Source: Bacillota bacterium
GTDB lineage: Bacteria; Bacillota; Desulfotomaculia; Desulfotomaculales; Desulfallaceae
Direction: 5' to 3'
Assembly: GCA_023439185.1 (NCBI GenBank)
Contig: JAEXOR010000067.1
Location: forward strand, 1-17,754
DNA: 17,754 nt
Part shown: in pieces, positions 16,408 to 17,754 of the stretch
Layout of the letters: the number at the start of each line of letters is the position of its first letter
Numbering within the stretch: position 1 is the first letter of the stretch
Made by a program: the position numbers and the translations under genes
The notes under the pieces: generated by a model
What the model saw: only the letters and a program-made list of their open reading frames with translations
Told to the model about the DNA's origin: nothing
Databases searched by the model: none

Positions 16408-16720
16408 TATTCACGCCGGATACGGATCCCTTAATTGCCGTCTCAATTTCCTCGGGTGGCTGCTCCGTATCACTCACCAGGATAATACAGTTTTCCCGGT
16501 GGGCGAAAAGCAGATAGCGGTTTCCCACCCGCACCAGGGTCAGGCCGCATTTCGCACCCATGGATACTTGTTCCAACACCTGCATTCTTCTGCCGTTTCC
16601 GAAAGCCGCCAGGTATTTGGACCTGCCCAGGCCGAAACGTACGGTAAGATAAGCCAGCCCGCAAACCACGGGTAATAAAATAACGATACGAATCAGCGCG
16701 GCCACTAATTCTTTATCCAT
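16379..16720 (-). CDS. fliO: FliO, flagellar export assembly protein
   Basis: FliO is a small bitopic membrane protein that helps FliP assemble. The 113 residues have one membrane segment (about 8-29) followed by a short cytoplasmic beta domain with the family pattern MQVLEQVSMGAKCGLTLVRVGNRYLL. It overlaps fliN by 8 bases and fliP by up to 29 bases, so the three are probably co-translated. Its place just before fliP supports the call. Confidence 0.9.
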   Translation of the reverse strand: MDKELVAALIRIVILLPVVCGLAYLTVRFGLGRSKYLAAFGNGRRMQVLEQVSMGAKCGLTLVRVGNRYLLFAHRENCIILVSDTEQPPEEIETAIKGSVSGVNNARREKFDN

Positions 16721-17102
16721 CTTTTTCTGTTTCCTTGCTGTTTCTGGTTTGCTCCGGCTCGCGGATCCGGTCCACCCGGATACCCAGGTTGTTGCCGATA
16801 ATGATCACTTCACCGGCGGCGAATTCCTGGTGATTCACTTTAAGATTCACGTTATCTCCGGCGGCCTTTTCCAGTTCAATCACGTAATCCTCTTTGATGT
16901 TCAGGATTTCCCTGATGGTAAGGGTGGCCTCGCCCAGTTCCGCATAAATATCCACCGTCACGTCCCCTACAAAATCCATGGCCAGACGAGCCCGGGGCAG
17001 CTCCGTACCGGCTTTAAACGCAGGGAATTGTACTTTCTTGACCGTTGGTTTGTTGGAACGGAAATCACCAAGGAACTCGTCCAGTTCGCGTTGAGATAGC
17101 AT
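16713..17102 (-). CDS. fliN: Short FliN-type motor switch protein
   Basis: This 129-residue protein has a SpoA/FliN domain at about 38-115, with the pattern VDIYAELGEATLTIREILNI and a final GNNLGIRVDRI. It is homologous to the C-terminal domain of FliY in this same cluster. Its first residues, MLSQRELDEFLGDF, resemble the CheY-binding N-terminus of FliM. It would sit at the bottom of the C-ring or at the FliH docking site. AAGGGG stands 8 bases before the ATG. It occupies the position between fliL and fliO where Bacillus has fliM, fliY and cheY; those three are at the other end of this cluster. Confidence 0.9.
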   Translation of the reverse strand: MLSQRELDEFLGDFRSNKPTVKKVQFPAFKAGTELPRARLAMDFVGDVTVDIYAELGEATLTIREILNIKEDYVIELEKAAGDNVNLKVNHQEFAAGEVIIIGNNLGIRVDRIREPEQTRNSKETEKDG

Positions 17103-17130
17103 ACCTTAACCCCTTAGCTTTCGAATTAAA

Positions 17131-17646
17131 CTATTGAACAATATACTCGGTAAAATACATTTTGCTGAGTACCTTCTCGCCCAGGCGGTTGTTTACCGCC
17201 GTTACCAGTTCGTTCTTTAACTGGTCGATGGCTTCCGGGGGGCGAACCTGGTTCAGGTTTTTGCTGCGCAAGGTCAGTAAAATGGTTTCTGTAATCAGGT
17301 GTTTTTTTTCATTGATTTTCTCTTCGGTTTTTTTGTCCGCCGGGTATTCGATGGTGATGGTGAGCTTCAAGTAATGGCTGCCGTCCTCGTCTGCCAGGTT
17401 GACCACCATATCGCCCAGTTCCATTGAATGCAAGATCGGTTCTTTTGCTTTTGCTTCCGCCTGAGCTTCGCTTCTGCCCGGATCAAGGAACCGGAAGTAA
17501 CCGATCACCATGCCGGCGCCCACCAGGAATACCACCATCATCATGGCAAACATTACCGGCAGGCTGGGACCGCCGGATTTTTTTTCCGCAACGACAGCAG
17601 TGTTTTTTGTGCCTGGTTCCTTTTTTTTAGGTTTTCTGAATGCCAT
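17131..17646 (-). CDS. fliL: FliL, basal body-associated stator-supporting protein
   Basis: FliL is a single-pass membrane protein near the stators that supports torque. The 171 residues start with a Lys-rich cytoplasmic tail, then a membrane segment at about 28-50, then a periplasm-side or wall-side domain containing SMELGDMVVNLADEDGSHYLKLTITIEY, typical of FliL. ATG at 17646 is preferred over GTG at 17652 because AGGGTGG lies six bases ahead of the ATG. It is the first recognisable gene of the minus-strand run; the 102 bases before it hold no recognisable gene. Confidence 0.92.
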   Translation of the reverse strand: MAFRKPKKKEPGTKNTAVVAEKKSGGPSLPVMFAMMMVVFLVGAGMVIGYFRFLDPGRSEAQAEAKAKEPILHSMELGDMVVNLADEDGSHYLKLTITIEYPADKKTEEKINEKKHLITETILLTLRSKNLNQVRPPEAIDQLKNELVTAVNNRLGEKVLSKMYFTEYIVQ

Positions 17647-17754
17647 TGTCACCCACCCTAATTTTGATTGTCATAATTATAATGCCGCTATGTACTGTGC
17701 GTTGAGTATATACTGGAGATTGAATAAGCTGTAGTCCGCGCGCCTTTACACAGG

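Noticed and set aside
17653..17754. Possible tail of an upstream gene or a promoter before fliL
   Set aside because: One minus-strand frame is open from the edge into the start of fliL but shows no recognisable motif. A TATAAT lies about 30 bases before fliL but no fitting -35 box is seen, and a SigD-like TAAA-N15-GC match is too weak.
1..17754. CRISPR arrays, tRNA or rRNA genes, insertion sequences
   Set aside because: No regularly spaced repeats, cloverleaf-like sequences, rRNA segments or transposase coding were seen on either strand, apart from the intron tail.

Overview
The window is almost entirely one large flagellar and chemotaxis gene cluster on the minus strand (about 17650 down to 1553), facing a single unrelated plus-strand gene. 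The organism is most likely a Gram-positive Firmicute of the Desulfotomaculum/Pelotomaculum (Peptococcaceae) type. The reasons are the Bacillus/Clostridium-style order fliL...fliOPQR-flhB-flhA-flhF-flhG-sigD, a FliY-type switch phosphatase, CheC and CheD, a FliA/SigD-type sigma factor, and moderate GC with strong Shine-Dalgarno sites and several GTG/TTG starts. This placement is inference from gene content, not a database result.

Layout, plus strand: positions 1 to about 125 hold the 3' end (domains V and VI) of a group II intron whose body lies outside the window. About 20 bases later comes the Shine-Dalgarno site of a complete DUF1015-family gene (160-1458). A 27-bp imperfect inverted repeat whose right part forms an intrinsic terminator (1462-1554) separates it from the convergent flagellar cluster.

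Layout, minus strand in transcription order: fliL, a short fliN, fliO, fliP, fliQ, fliR, flhB, flhA (basal body and type III export gate); flhF, flhG (placement and number control); a PilZ/YcgR-like c-di-GMP gene; sigD/fliA; two FlgF/FlgG-type rod proteins; cheD, cheR, cheC, cheY; fliM, fliY. Spacers are short (overlaps up to about 60 bases), which suggests one or a few long transcripts. No stretch over 300 bases lacks a gene.

The genes cover export (FliOPQR/FlhAB), assembly placement (FlhFG), a late-gene sigma factor, c-di-GMP braking, rod proteins, receptor modification (CheD, CheR), signalling (CheY), two CheY-P phosphatases (CheC, FliY) and the switch (FliM, FliN, FliY). cheA, cheW, cheB and receptor genes are not in this window.

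I found no clearly new system. The points most worth a second look are: a FlhF that has lost the conserved Asp-Thr-Tyr of its G2 box, next to a FlhG that lacks the DQAxxLR activator motif; the intron tail with an unusual domain V loop just upstream of DUF1015; a second FliN-domain protein with a FliM-like N-terminus; and alternative base-pairing ahead of flhA.
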